Source: Neobacillus soli NBRC 102451
Lineage (GTDB): Bacteria; Bacillota; Bacilli; Bacillales; Cytobacillaceae
Direction: 5' to 3'
Length of the DNA stretch: 64,000 bases
Assembly: GCF_001591665.1 (NCBI RefSeq)
Contig: NZ_BCVI01000021.1
Location: 1 to 64,000, forward strand
The notes beneath the pieces were generated by a model. The model searched no databases, was not told where the DNA came from, and was given only the letters and a program-made list of their open reading frames with translations. Numbering within the stretch: position 1 is the first letter of the stretch; each line of letters starts with the position of its first letter. Shown one piece after another: positions 35,520-45,900 of the stretch. A program made the translations under genes and the position numbers.

Positions 35520-35548
35520 CACGATAGGTAGAAATACCTAAAATCGTG
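35520..35548 (+). promoter_or_regulatory. Leader hairpin before the 2309-residue gene
   Basis: CACGATAGGTA, a GAAA tetraloop, TACCT, a three-A bulge and ATCGTG form an 11-bp bulged hairpin 34 bases before the start codon. No T tract follows, so it is not a terminator. It may control translation or RNA stability; I match it to no known riboswitch. Confidence 0.45.
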
Positions 35549-35581
35549 AAAACAATAAATGAGGAAAAGGGTGGTTGATGG

Positions 35582-38500
35582 ATGAGCTTTACCAATCGAA
35601 AGTTCAAGCGCATGACAAGTACGTTCATGGCGGCACTATTATTGCTTAGCACATTTTTGCCAAGTGGATTAATAGGCAAAGCCCATGCAGAGCAAGCTGA
35701 CCATGTAGTAATCTCCCAAGTTTATGGTGGGGGAGGTAACGCAAATGCTCCATATAAAAATGACTTTATCGAGTTATATAATCCAACTGATAAAGCCATT
35801 GATTTAAAGGATTGGTCTGTACAATATGCTTCCAGCGGCGGCGTATTTAGTGCGATAACACCTTTAACTAAAACCATTCCTGCTCATGGCTATTACTTAA
35901 TTTCTGAAGCAGCTGGTGCAGGGAACGGAGTTGACCTTCCTGCGGCGGATGATTCAGGTGCTATCGCTATGGCAGCTGGTGCAGGGAAAGTAGTATTGAT
36001 GAAAACTACAACTGCACTTACAGATGGAAAGATACCTGCAGATGCAGTTGATTTCGTAGGCTATGGCGCAGCGGCAACTACCTATGAAGGTACTGGGCCT
36101 ACCAAAACTCTAGATGCGAAAACAAGCGCTCAGCGCCGACCATACGCAAACGTCGACCCGGCAACCGGCAAAGGAAATGCCTGGGATACAGATGACAACG
36201 CAGCAGACTTCTTTGTAGGAGCAGTTGCAGCACCGAAAAATACAGCAAGCACACCTGAGAAGCCGATGGTTCCAGTTACAAGCCTACAGGTCAAAGGAAC
36301 AAACATTCAATTTACACAAAACAGCAATAATGTAAAAGTAGTCGGTCTAGCTGATGCAGCTGAACCGGGCTCGGCGATTAATGTTTATGAAAACGCATCC
36401 AAAGGAACTGCTTTAGCTACAGCTACAGCGGCAGCTGACGGTTCATTTTCGATTAGTTTCACCTCTGATAAAGCATTACCATCCGTATTTGTTACGGCCA
36501 AGCAAGGCAATTTAGATGAGAGTACAGCGATCCAAATTAGCGTAGCAGCACCTAGCGCCGCGGTCGCTCAAGATAAATTAAGCTACAGCATCACAAGCGG
36601 CACAGGCACATTAATTGGCAGTCCAGCTACTGTAGCAACAGGTGCTATCGTGAATGTCTATCCGAACAACAATGCGAATGCTAGTGAAAAATTAGCGACC
36701 GTTACAGCGGGAACAGCAGGAGATTTTTCAACAACATTTAAAAATGCTCCGGATACCGTTTATGTAACCCAGATTACCACAAGCAGTAAGGGAATTATGC
36801 TGGAAAGTGTAGCTGTTTCCGTGACAAAGGCGGATACAACGACGATTTCCACGATTGCTGATGTTCGTAAGTCAGACGATAAAGGCCAGGCTGTGAACTT
36901 AAATAAGTTTTTCACAGTTGAAGGGGTTGCGACTGTTGACACCCAAATTCTTGGAACACAGAAGCAAAACTACTATATTCAAGACGGAACAGCAGGAATC
37001 AACATTTTTGGTGGATTAGATACGCCGTTTAAGACAGTTAAAGGCGATAAAGTCCGCGTAACAGGTAAGGTCTTACAATACAATGGCTTAGTCGAATTAG
37101 AAGCGACAGCGATTGTAAAAATCAGTGAAGGCAATCCAGTCCCGGCTCCGAAATCTCTGACGATCATGGACTTAAATACGTTTGCAGTTGCAGAGCCGCT
37201 GGAAGGAAGTCTTGTTTCAGTCACTGGTAAGGTGTCAGCCGTAGCAAGTACACCGCCAAACTGGAACGTAACCTTTGTTGACGAAAATAATAAAGCAACG
37301 ACATTGCGTGTTATGGCCACAACTAAAATCAATCCAGATAACGATCTTGTGACTGGAAAGAGTTATACCGTAACAGGTGTTTTAGGTCAGTATACAACCA
37401 ATGCTTCAGCAACAAACGGGTACCAATTGTATCCACGTGATCCAAAGGATATTTCACCAATTCTAGCGATCACGCACACAGCGATTAAAGAAGTGTACAA
37501 AGGTACAAGCGTAGAAATTGCCGCTAATGCCGATGGAGCAGAGTCAGTAACTGCTTATTATCGCGCTACTGGAGCGGCAGAATATACAGCATTACCAATG
37601 GTTAAGGGTAGTGAAGGCCGTTACACGGTCACATTGCCAGCAGCAAATGTACCGCAAAATGGATTTGAGTATTATATTGAAGCAAAAGCGGGCACGCAAG
37701 TACAGTCAGCTGGAACAAGTGCCACACCATATGCGGTTAAAATAATTGAAGATACGTTTGGACCAGCTATCAGCGGAGAAACGCCGCAGGATGGTACAAA
37801 AGTTGAAAGTCCAACACCTGAAATTTCAGCTTTAATCGATGACCCAAGCGGTGTCAATGAATCAACCGTACAATTATGGCTGGATGGCCAAGAGCTGAAA
37901 GCACCGGCTGCCGTCATTAGCAAAACACAAGTAAAATATACACCAGCAGCAGACCTTGAACTAGGGATACACACAGTGAAAGTAGCCGCTAAAGACGTTT
38001 TAGGCAACGCTTCTGAGAAGCAATGGACATTTGAAGTCGTGCCACGCTTTACTGGTGGAAATCATTACCGTGGAACAACACATAACCACACAAGTATTTC
38101 ACATGATGCGGCAGGTTCACCTGAAGATGCACTAAAAGCAGGTAAAGCCCATCATTACGATTGGTTCGCATTCTCTGACCACTCACATGATATCGACCCA
38201 GAAAAATTGGGTGTAGATACAGTGGAGCACGGCGGTATGCAGGAGCGTACTGGCGGAGACCAATGGCAGTTAACAAAAGATTTAGCGAAGCAATACACAA
38301 AAAACAATGATTATGTTGTCTTCCCGGCATTTGAAATGACCTCGACTACATGGGGACATTCCAATATCTTCGGAACAGATAATTTCATTGACCGAAATAT
38401 TAATGGCAAGCAATACCAAGACTTAAACAAGTATTACGCATGGGTCATGACATACGATGACATCGTTGGTCAATTTAACCACCCAGATATGTCTGCAAAT

Positions 38501-41500
38501 GCTTTTAATAATTTTAAGCCATACAATAAAGACTTAGACAAGTTATTTACAATGCTAGAAGTGGGTAACGGTTCTGGTCACTATGGTTATGCCAATGCAG
38601 AAGGCAAATTCTTCTCAGCATTAGACCTTGGCTGGCATGTCGCTCCAACTTATGGGGAAGACAACCACGATGGCACATGGGGCCAAACGAATGCCCGTAC
38701 GGTTATCGTTTCCGATGATTTGTCACAAGATTCGTTAATGCACGCAATGCGGAATATGCGCGTGTACATGGAAGAGGATCCAAACTTTAAGTTAGATGTT
38801 TTAGCAAATGGCTACTACATGGGCTCAACTGTTGATAGCAAGAAGTTAAATTTTAAAATCACAGGAAGCGATCCAGTAGCAGAAAAACGCAATAGCACAG
38901 ATTACAGCTATCTGCCAACAAGCTATAAATCAGATGATAGAGTAAAATTGGTTGAATTGGTTTCAAACAGCGGCAAAGTCGTTGCCTCTGCGTCACCAAT
39001 GACTGCTGACTTTGAATGGAATCCAGAGTATACCGTAACAGGCGGCCAGCAATGGTTTGTTGTCAGGGTTACGCAAATGGATGGCGAACGAATTTATTCA
39101 GCGCCAATCTGGTCAAAAGAAGAATCAGTTGATGTGAAGGTAAACGGGATTGATATTGACGGCGGCGTTATTATTGGCGGCAACCCTGCTAAATTAACAG
39201 CGACTGTAGCCAATAATGGTAAAGAAGCGATCAAGAATTTGAAAGTAGACTTCTATTACGATGAAGTGAAACCGGAGAATTTTATCGGTACCAATAATAT
39301 CTCATCGATTTTATCAAAAGGATCTGCCGGAGCAACGGCTACATGGCCAACTCCATTGAAGGGCGACCATCAGCTCATTGTTGTCGTAACATCAACCGAC
39401 GGTCTCGATATTGGTGATGTGAAGTATACAATGCCTGTAAAAATTAAAGAGCCGCTAGGAGTTACGGTGTTAATTGATGCAGCGCACGGCAATGAAAATA
39501 CAAGTGGTGACAGTGGTACGTATAAAGACAACTTAAAAGCATTTACACTAATGCTTCAAAAAGAAGGCTATACAGTCACAGAAAATAAAGTAGCGCTTAC
39601 TGATGAAGCATTAACTAATGTAAAAGTCTTAGTGTTAACTCATGCAAGAACAGCGCTAACAGCGGCTGAAAGAGCAGCAGTTACCAAGTTTATCAACAAT
39701 GGCGGTTCGTTATTAATGGCTGGAAAGAGTAATAATGGCTCAACAGATCCAACCGTTAATAATCCATTATTAACTGATATCGGAACTCAAATCCGCATGG
39801 GGAATGATGGCGTATTTGATGATAGCAAGACAGGCAACTTCTGGGGTGATCCAGCTGTTAGCCCGTTTGCAGTCCGAGTCCATCCAGGATTAGTGTCCAA
39901 TTATATGACCGACCGCGTAAGTTTTATTGATTACTATAGCGGTACTAGTCTTTCTGGCCCTAGCAATACGGCCTTAACAGAAGGCGGTAAGGTTACAATT
40001 TTAGCAAAAGGAAATGAAACAACGTACCAAGGCAATATCAAAGGCGGTTATACCTATGATGCTGTCTCCGATGCAACAGGCGGTTCAGCGATTCCGTTAA
40101 TTGCGTCTGAAGAAATTGGCGCAAATGGCCGGATCGTGGTTTCCGGAATGAACATCTTCAATGACAAACAGATGGATGAGTCATTTGAACCTAAAGGCAA
40201 TGACGAAATGACGATTAATGCCGTCAACTGGTTAGCACATCGCGAAACGAAAGTAATGAAAATCGCCGATGCCCGCAAACTAGCTGATGATACGAATGTC
40301 GTCGTAGAAGGAACGGTAACAACTGCTGCCGGTGTATTCTTCGATGCCTTCTATCTACAAGATGATACGAACGGAATTATGGCCTACCTTGAAGTTCCAG
40401 ATGGATCTTTAAAAGCAGGCGATAAAGTACGTGTGTATGGACACATTAAGACGTTCGAAAATAACATAGAATTAGAGTTTACAAGCTTTGCTAAAGATGT
40501 TATCAAGCTTGGAAAAGGCACGCCTACTCAACCGAAGCAGGTAGCGACTGGGGAAGCAACATCAGCTGCCAACCAAGGTCTACTTGTGAAGGTAAAAGGA
40601 ACAGTTGTCTCGAAGTACGATGAAAACTCTTATGTGATCAATGACGGTTCTGGCGACTTGATCGTGTTTACAGATGGTTATATCGTGAACCAAAGCAATG
40701 TTCCTGTACCTGTTCTTAAAAAGGGTGACACGTTAGAAGCTGTTGGACTTTCCGGTGCATTTGCACAGGGTGAACGAATCCGTGTCAGAGATACTAGAGA
40801 GTTATCAGGAACTGCAGCTCCTGATACTACAGCACCAGAAGTAACAGGTGTAGAGAATAACGGTATTTATAATAAGGATGTAATTATTTCCTTTAACGAA
40901 GGAACTGCAACCTTAAATGAAAAAGCTTTTACCAATGGAACCGTAGTTTCTGAAGAAGGAATCTACACATTAGTGGTAACCGATGAAGCAGGAAACAAAA
41001 CAACTGTTTCGTTCACCATTGATAAAACGGCTCCAGTAGTTAGTGGAGTTGAAGATGGTTTCTACAATCATGAGGTAACGATCACATTCGATGAAGGAAC
41101 AGCGACATTAAATAGTGAAGCGTTCAAGAGTGGGACGACTGTAAGTGAAGAAGGAACCTACACATTAGTGGTAACAGATAAAGCTGGAAATAGTACAGTC
41201 GTGAACTTTGCGATTGATAAAACAGCACCGTCCGTAACAGGTGTAGCAGACAATAGTTACTATAATCATGATGTAACGATTACCTTTGATAAAGGGACAG
41301 CTACATTAAATGGTAATGAGTTCAAAAGTGAAACAGTAGTAAGTGACGAAGGCCCTTACACATTAGTGGTAACAGATAAAGCAGGAAACGTTACTACTGT
41401 TAAATTCACGATTGATAAAACGGCTCCAGTAGTTAGCGGCGTAGAAAACAATGGCCTTTACAACCATGATGTTACCGTTTCATTTAATGAATTAGGTGGA

Positions 41501-42511
41501 TTATTAGATGGGAATCCAGTGCCATCAGGAACGATCGTTTCCAAGGATGGAACCCACTTACTAGTGGTAACAGATCTAGCAGGAAACGTAACAACGGTTG
41601 TGTTCACGATTGATAAAACAGCTCCAATTGTTACTGGTGTTAAAAACAACGGTCTTTACAATATGGATGTGACAGTTTCCTTTAATGAAGGAACAGCCAC
41701 TTTAAATGGTAAAGCAGTAAAAACTGGTACAGTAGTTAAAACAAATGGAGTTTACACAGTAGTGGTAACCGACGCAGCTGGAAACAAAACAACTGTGAAG
41801 TTCACGATTGATAAAACAGCTCCGGTCGTAACTGGTGTTAGCAATAACGGTCTTTACAATAAAGATGTAAAAGTTTCATTTAATGAAGGAACAGCGACAT
41901 TAAATGGTAAAGCAGTGAAATCTGGGACAGTAGTTAAAACAAACGGAATTTATACAGTAGTTGTAACCGATGCAGCCGGAAACAAAACAACTGTGAAGTT
42001 CACGATTGATAAAACTGCTCCAACTGCACCAAAGATTAATCAGGTCACTGATAAATCTACAAAAGTAACGGGTAAGGCAGAGGTTAATGCGACTGTTAAG
42101 CTATACATTGCAGGAAAATATCAACGCAGTGTTACAGCTGACAAGTCTGGTAACTATAGCTTTACAATCAAAACGCAAAAAGCTGGAACAGAAATCAAAG
42201 TGACAGCAACAGATAAAGCTGGAAATGTTAGCAAAGCGACAACGGTGAAAGTAGTAGATAAAACAGCTCCATCAACACCAAAAGTTGATAAAGTAACTGT
42301 GAAATCTACGAAAGTAACAGGAAAAGCGGAAGCTGGCTCAAAAGTTGTTGTCAAAGTTGGCAGCAAAGTTATCGGAAAAGCCACTGCCGATAAAAAAGGC
42401 AATTTCTCGGCTAAGATAGCTAAACAAACAGCAGGTAAAACGATTTCCGTTACGGCAACAGATAAAGCTGGTAATGTAAGCAACGCGAAAAAAGTAACTA
42501 TAGTGAAATAA
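35582..42511 (+). CDS. 2309-residue secreted LTD / OB-fold / PHP-type hydrolase / Ig-repeat protein
   Basis: A giant secreted protein. A signal peptide (about 1-36) is followed by a lamin-tail domain (about 38-175, VVISQVYGGGG, DFIELYNP), Ig-like parts, an OB-fold (about 420-620, YYIQDGTAGINIFGG), another Ig domain, and a PHP-type metallohydrolase (about 829-1060: THNHTSISHD, FSDHSHD, EDNHDG) like the CehA/McbA group. Then come a GATase-like/DUF4350-like region (about 1293-1555), a second OB-fold (about 1557-1740), six Ig-like repeats with a GVxNNGLYNxDV motif (about 1750-2145) and two lysine-rich repeats. ATG at 35582 with GGGTGG upstream. Metal ligands look intact, so an extracellular phosphoesterase or nuclease activity is plausible; the substrate is unknown. 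Confidence 0.82.
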   Translation: MSFTNRKFKRMTSTFMAALLLLSTFLPSGLIGKAHAEQADHVVISQVYGGGGNANAPYKNDFIELYNPTDKAIDLKDWSVQYASSGGVFSAITPLTKTIPAHGYYLISEAAGAGNGVDLPAADDSGAIAMAAGAGKVVLMKTTTALTDGKIPADAVDFVGYGAAATTYEGTGPTKTLDAKTSAQRRPYANVDPATGKGNAWDTDDNAADFFVGAVAAPKNTASTPEKPMVPVTSLQVKGTNIQFTQNSNNVKVVGLADAAEPGSAINVYENASKGTALATATAAADGSFSISFTSDKALPSVFVTAKQGNLDESTAIQISVAAPSAAVAQDKLSYSITSGTGTLIGSPATVATGAIVNVYPNNNANASEKLATVTAGTAGDFSTTFKNAPDTVYVTQITTSSKGIMLESVAVSVTKADTTTISTIADVRKSDDKGQAVNLNKFFTVEGVATVDTQILGTQKQNYYIQDGTAGINIFGGLDTPFKTVKGDKVRVTGKVLQYNGLVELEATAIVKISEGNPVPAPKSLTIMDLNTFAVAEPLEGSLVSVTGKVSAVASTPPNWNVTFVDENNKATTLRVMATTKINPDNDLVTGKSYTVTGVLGQYTTNASATNGYQLYPRDPKDISPILAITHTAIKEVYKGTSVEIAANADGAESVTAYYRATGAAEYTALPMVKGSEGRYTVTLPAANVPQNGFEYYIEAKAGTQVQSAGTSATPYAVKIIEDTFGPAISGETPQDGTKVESPTPEISALIDDPSGVNESTVQLWLDGQELKAPAAVISKTQVKYTPAADLELGIHTVKVAAKDVLGNASEKQWTFEVVPRFTGGNHYRGTTHNHTSISHDAAGSPEDALKAGKAHHYDWFAFSDHSHDIDPEKLGVDTVEHGGMQERTGGDQWQLTKDLAKQYTKNNDYVVFPAFEMTSTTWGHSNIFGTDNFIDRNINGKQYQDLNKYYAWVMTYDDIVGQFNHPDMSANAFNNFKPYNKDLDKLFTMLEVGNGSGHYGYANAEGKFFSALDLGWHVAPTYGEDNHDGTWGQTNARTVIVSDDLSQDSLMHAMRNMRVYMEEDPNFKLDVLANGYYMGSTVDSKKLNFKITGSDPVAEKRNSTDYSYLPTSYKSDDRVKLVELVSNSGKVVASASPMTADFEWNPEYTVTGGQQWFVVRVTQMDGERIYSAPIWSKEESVDVKVNGIDIDGGVIIGGNPAKLTATVANNGKEAIKNLKVDFYYDEVKPENFIGTNNISSILSKGSAGATATWPTPLKGDHQLIVVVTSTDGLDIGDVKYTMPVKIKEPLGVTVLIDAAHGNENTSGDSGTYKDNLKAFTLMLQKEGYTVTENKVALTDEALTNVKVLVLTHARTALTAAERAAVTKFINNGGSLLMAGKSNNGSTDPTVNNPLLTDIGTQIRMGNDGVFDDSKTGNFWGDPAVSPFAVRVHPGLVSNYMTDRVSFIDYYSGTSLSGPSNTALTEGGKVTILAKGNETTYQGNIKGGYTYDAVSDATGGSAIPLIASEEIGANGRIVVSGMNIFNDKQMDESFEPKGNDEMTINAVNWLAHRETKVMKIADARKLADDTNVVVEGTVTTAAGVFFDAFYLQDDTNGIMAYLEVPDGSLKAGDKVRVYGHIKTFENNIELEFTSFAKDVIKLGKGTPTQPKQVATGEATSAANQGLLVKVKGTVVSKYDENSYVINDGSGDLIVFTDGYIVNQSNVPVPVLKKGDTLEAVGLSGAFAQGERIRVRDTRELSGTAAPDTTAPEVTGVENNGIYNKDVIISFNEGTATLNEKAFTNGTVVSEEGIYTLVVTDEAGNKTTVSFTIDKTAPVVSGVEDGFYNHEVTITFDEGTATLNSEAFKSGTTVSEEGTYTLVVTDKAGNSTVVNFAIDKTAPSVTGVADNSYYNHDVTITFDKGTATLNGNEFKSETVVSDEGPYTLVVTDKAGNVTTVKFTIDKTAPVVSGVENNGLYNHDVTVSFNELGGLLDGNPVPSGTIVSKDGTHLLVVTDLAGNVTTVVFTIDKTAPIVTGVKNNGLYNMDVTVSFNEGTATLNGKAVKTGTVVKTNGVYTVVVTDAAGNKTTVKFTIDKTAPVVTGVSNNGLYNKDVKVSFNEGTATLNGKAVKSGTVVKTNGIYTVVVTDAAGNKTTVKFTIDKTAPTAPKINQVTDKSTKVTGKAEVNATVKLYIAGKYQRSVTADKSGNYSFTIKTQKAGTEIKVTATDKAGNVSKATTVKVVDKTAPSTPKVDKVTVKSTKVTGKAEAGSKVVVKVGSKVIGKATADKKGNFSAKIAKQTAGKTISVTATDKAGNVSNAKKVTIVK

Positions 42512-42518
42512 TGCTTCA

Positions 42519-42554
42519 AAAAATACCCTCGAAATTACTTCGAGGGTATTTTTT
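42519..42554 (+). terminator. Terminator of the 2309-residue gene
   Basis: AATACCCTCGAA pairs with TTCGAGGGTATT and a T run follows. The stem is almost the same as the terminator at 47811-47842. Confidence 0.88.
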
Positions 42555-42657
42555 ATGGGAATTTGTTGTATTTTACTAGATAAAAAGACACATGGCGAAT
42601 ATATCATTACTATTTATAGTAGAAAAATATAAATCCCCCCTAATATACTAACTACAT

Positions 42658-42702
42658 TGTCCACCTCAGGCACACAAATGTACATGAGTGGTGCCTGACA
42701 CC
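42658..42702 (-). repeat. Dispersed GTGTCAGGCACC repeat, copy 3 (inverted)
   Basis: Read on the minus strand it begins GGTGTCAGGCACCACTCATG and ends GAGGTGGACA, matching the other two intergenic copies. Confidence 0.8.
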
Positions 42703-42944
42703 AACCAAAGACACCAAGCACAACAACCTTTGTTTAATATTTTATTAGTATAATATTTGGAAAATTCGTTATATTTTTTCCGTGTTTTTATAGTATACTA
42801 TTACTAGAGTCTGATAATTTCGAATTTTAATAATATCGGACACGAAACATGTTGCGTTTGCATTGCTGTAGGGGGTGAAGGAAAGTAGGAGTATTGGAAT
42901 TTTAGATAGAATAGAAAAACTAGTAGACGAGAGGGGTTTGAATA
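42703..42944 (+). other. Leader region of the protease gene, no gene seen
   Basis: An AT-rich stretch with TATAGT and TATACT words near 42789-42799 that could serve as -10 elements, but no convincing -35. A GGGGGTGAAGG run near 42870 precedes only very short frames. Confidence 0.4.
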
Positions 42945-45900
42945 TTGAAATTTAGACAGAGAAAGAGATTATTTAGTAGTTTCCTAGCTTTAACGATGAT
43001 TTTTACCTTGTTATTTCCTGGCTTCGGGGCGGCCCAAGCTAATAGTACCAAATCTGTCAAAAAACAGGTGAGCAGTGCAGCATTAACGCAAATGAAAACA
43101 CTAATTGCTCAGCAAAAGGCTGGTCTAAGTAGCGAGGCCGTTTTACATCCTGATCTACAAAACCTTAGCGGCGATAAAGAGGTAGCGGTAATTGTTGAAT
43201 TATCAGATTACCCAGTTGCTTTGGTAAAAGGAATTAATAAAGTTGCCGGAAAAACAACTTCAAAAGCTGAAGAAAAAACGATTCAGCAAAAAGTAGTTTC
43301 CCAGCAGCAAAAGTTTCAAACGAACCTAAGCTCCAAGGGGATTAAAGCAAAGGTTGGTTATACTTACAATTACACTTTCAACGGGATGGCGCTTACATTA
43401 AAAGCTAGCCAAGTGAAAGAATTATTAAAAGTTGATGGCGTTAAATTGGTTGAACCAGACGTCGAAAGACATGCATTGGGCACAAAAACTTCTGGCACAG
43501 CAGTTAAGCCAGCGATGAATACAAGCAGCCCTTTCCTAGATGTACCATCTGTATGGGCCCTAGGCTATAAAGGCCAAGGTGTGAAAGTAGCTGTTCTTGA
43601 TACTGGGATAGACTACAACCACCCAGAGTTCCAAAATGTTTACAAGGGCGGATACAACTTTGTTCCGCAAACGGATACTAAGCAATACGCTCGTGACCGA
43701 GCAGCTGATGATCCATATGAAACGACTCCATTGGATCGCCCAGCAGGCAAAGCTGAATTTGATGCTAATGGCAGTGCTTTTTACACAGAGCATGGTACCC
43801 ACGTTGCCGGTACGATTGCAGCTCAAGGGAATAACACTTTCGGAATTAAAGGCCTAGCACCATCTGTTGAGCTTTATGCTTATCGTGTACTAGGTGCTTA
43901 CGGAAGCGGAGCAAACTCTGGAGTTATTGCCGGGATTGATAAGGCAGCCCAAGAGAAAATGGATGTTATCAACCTTTCCTTAGGTGGAAGCAGTAATAGC
44001 CAAACAGCGTCTGATGCAGTCGCAATAAACAACGCAGCCCTTGCTGGTGTAACTGCGGTTATTGCAACAGGTAACTCAGGTCCAAACCGTGGAACCATTG
44101 GAAGCCCATCCACAGCAGCATATGCTATTTCAGTTGCGAACTCGACTGTACCTGAAACTACAATGAAAGGACAAGCTTCTGTTACATTAGAAGGATCTGA
44201 TCCTACATCTTATGACATGGATTTAATGGGCTGGAAGTTTGGCACAAAACCAGGCGAACTTCTATCCGGAACATATGATGTTGTAGCCGTTCCAGGACTT
44301 GGAGAAGCAAAAGACTATAATGGTTTGGATGTACAAGGAAAAGTAGCACTGATTTCACGTGGTACGATTGCTTTTGTTGACAAAATTGCCAATGCTAAAA
44401 AAGCAGGAGCAGTAGCGACAATCATCCATAATAATACAGGAACAGCGCCTGCAGGTGTATTCCTTGGCGATTCTTTTGCCTTTATTCCGACATTTGATAT
44501 GTCAACAACGAATGGAAATGCATTAAGAACTGCTTTAGCAACGAAAAAAGCTACAGTAACGTTTGGTAATTTTACTGAAAGCAAAACAGCTGGCGACGAT
44601 ATCAATAGCTCAAGCTCACGCGGCCCGGCTAATCCGAATTTCGACTTAAAACCAGACGTTTCTGCTCCGGGAACGAACATCATGTCATCTGTTCCTGCTT
44701 ACGGCAAAGACTTCCCAGATGCTAGTTACCTGGAGTCGTATGACCGTTTCACAGGAACAAGTATGGCGACTCCGCATGTTGCCGGTATTGCTGCATTATT
44801 AAAATCAGAGCATCCAGATTGGACGCCATTCGATATTAAAGTAGCAATCTCAAATACTGCGAAACAACTTGATGTTAAGAAATATGATGTATTCTCACAA
44901 GGTCCCGGACGCGTTCAGCCTCTAGCGGCTGCAACAACTGAAGCATTAGCTTATTCACTTGATAAGACTAGCTTCTCTGGAAAATCCTACGATAATATCA
45001 AAGGTACAGTAACGTTTGGAAATGTTCCAACCAATCCGAACAATGCATCAACCATTACAAAAGATATTCTAGTAAAAAATCTCACAGGTAACGCTAGTGA
45101 CTATACTGTTACTGTCCAGAATACAAAGGCTGCGACTGGTACTTTAGCTGCTGCAAACGTGACAGTGGATAAATCCAATTTCACACTTGCTGCTAACGGT
45201 GAAAACAGCTTAAAAGTAACGTTAAACGTTCCAAAGGGTACAGGAACTACTGGAAATGAAATTTTAGGTTATGTGAAAATTACCAATGGTAAGACAAGTT
45301 TAAATTTACCATTTGCAGGAAACTTTGCACCGCCAACAGGTCTAAAGAGCTTCTCTGTTGATAGTTATCATATTTCACCAAACGGTGATAAAAAATTAGA
45401 TAGCACAACGGTTCGTTACGAGTTTTATGACCGTCAAGGTCAAACTCAAATCGAACTTTGGGATGCCTCTAACCCAGATGGGGGCTATTACGGGGACGGC
45501 TCAGTCGGTTATATTGTGGGTACTGCTTCAACTACAACAGGACCGAAAACTGGTACCTTTAATGGGGGCTACACAGAATGGAACACTGGTGCTAAGAAGA
45601 ATGCTCCAGATGGCGTTTATACGTTGGATTTAGCTTCCCTTAACACAGCGAATAATGCAATTTCTGCTGAAGCTTGGTTAGGTCCAGTGTTTATCAAAAC
45701 AACGGCTCCGAAAATTGTAGTGGATGATACGAATACTACGAAACAATCAAACTATGATTTATCCGGCTCATTACAAGATTCATACGTCAATTGGAAGTCG
45801 CTCGTGGAAGAAACATTTGGCGAAGACTATGATGTCAACTCGAATTTACATGTTAACTATGAGTTAACAAACAGCAATGGTGAAAAGGTTGGAGAAGCGG

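Noticed and set aside
35490-35581. c-di-GMP or other known riboswitch before the 2309-residue gene
   Set aside because: Only one simple bulged hairpin is seen; conserved riboswitch core bases are absent.
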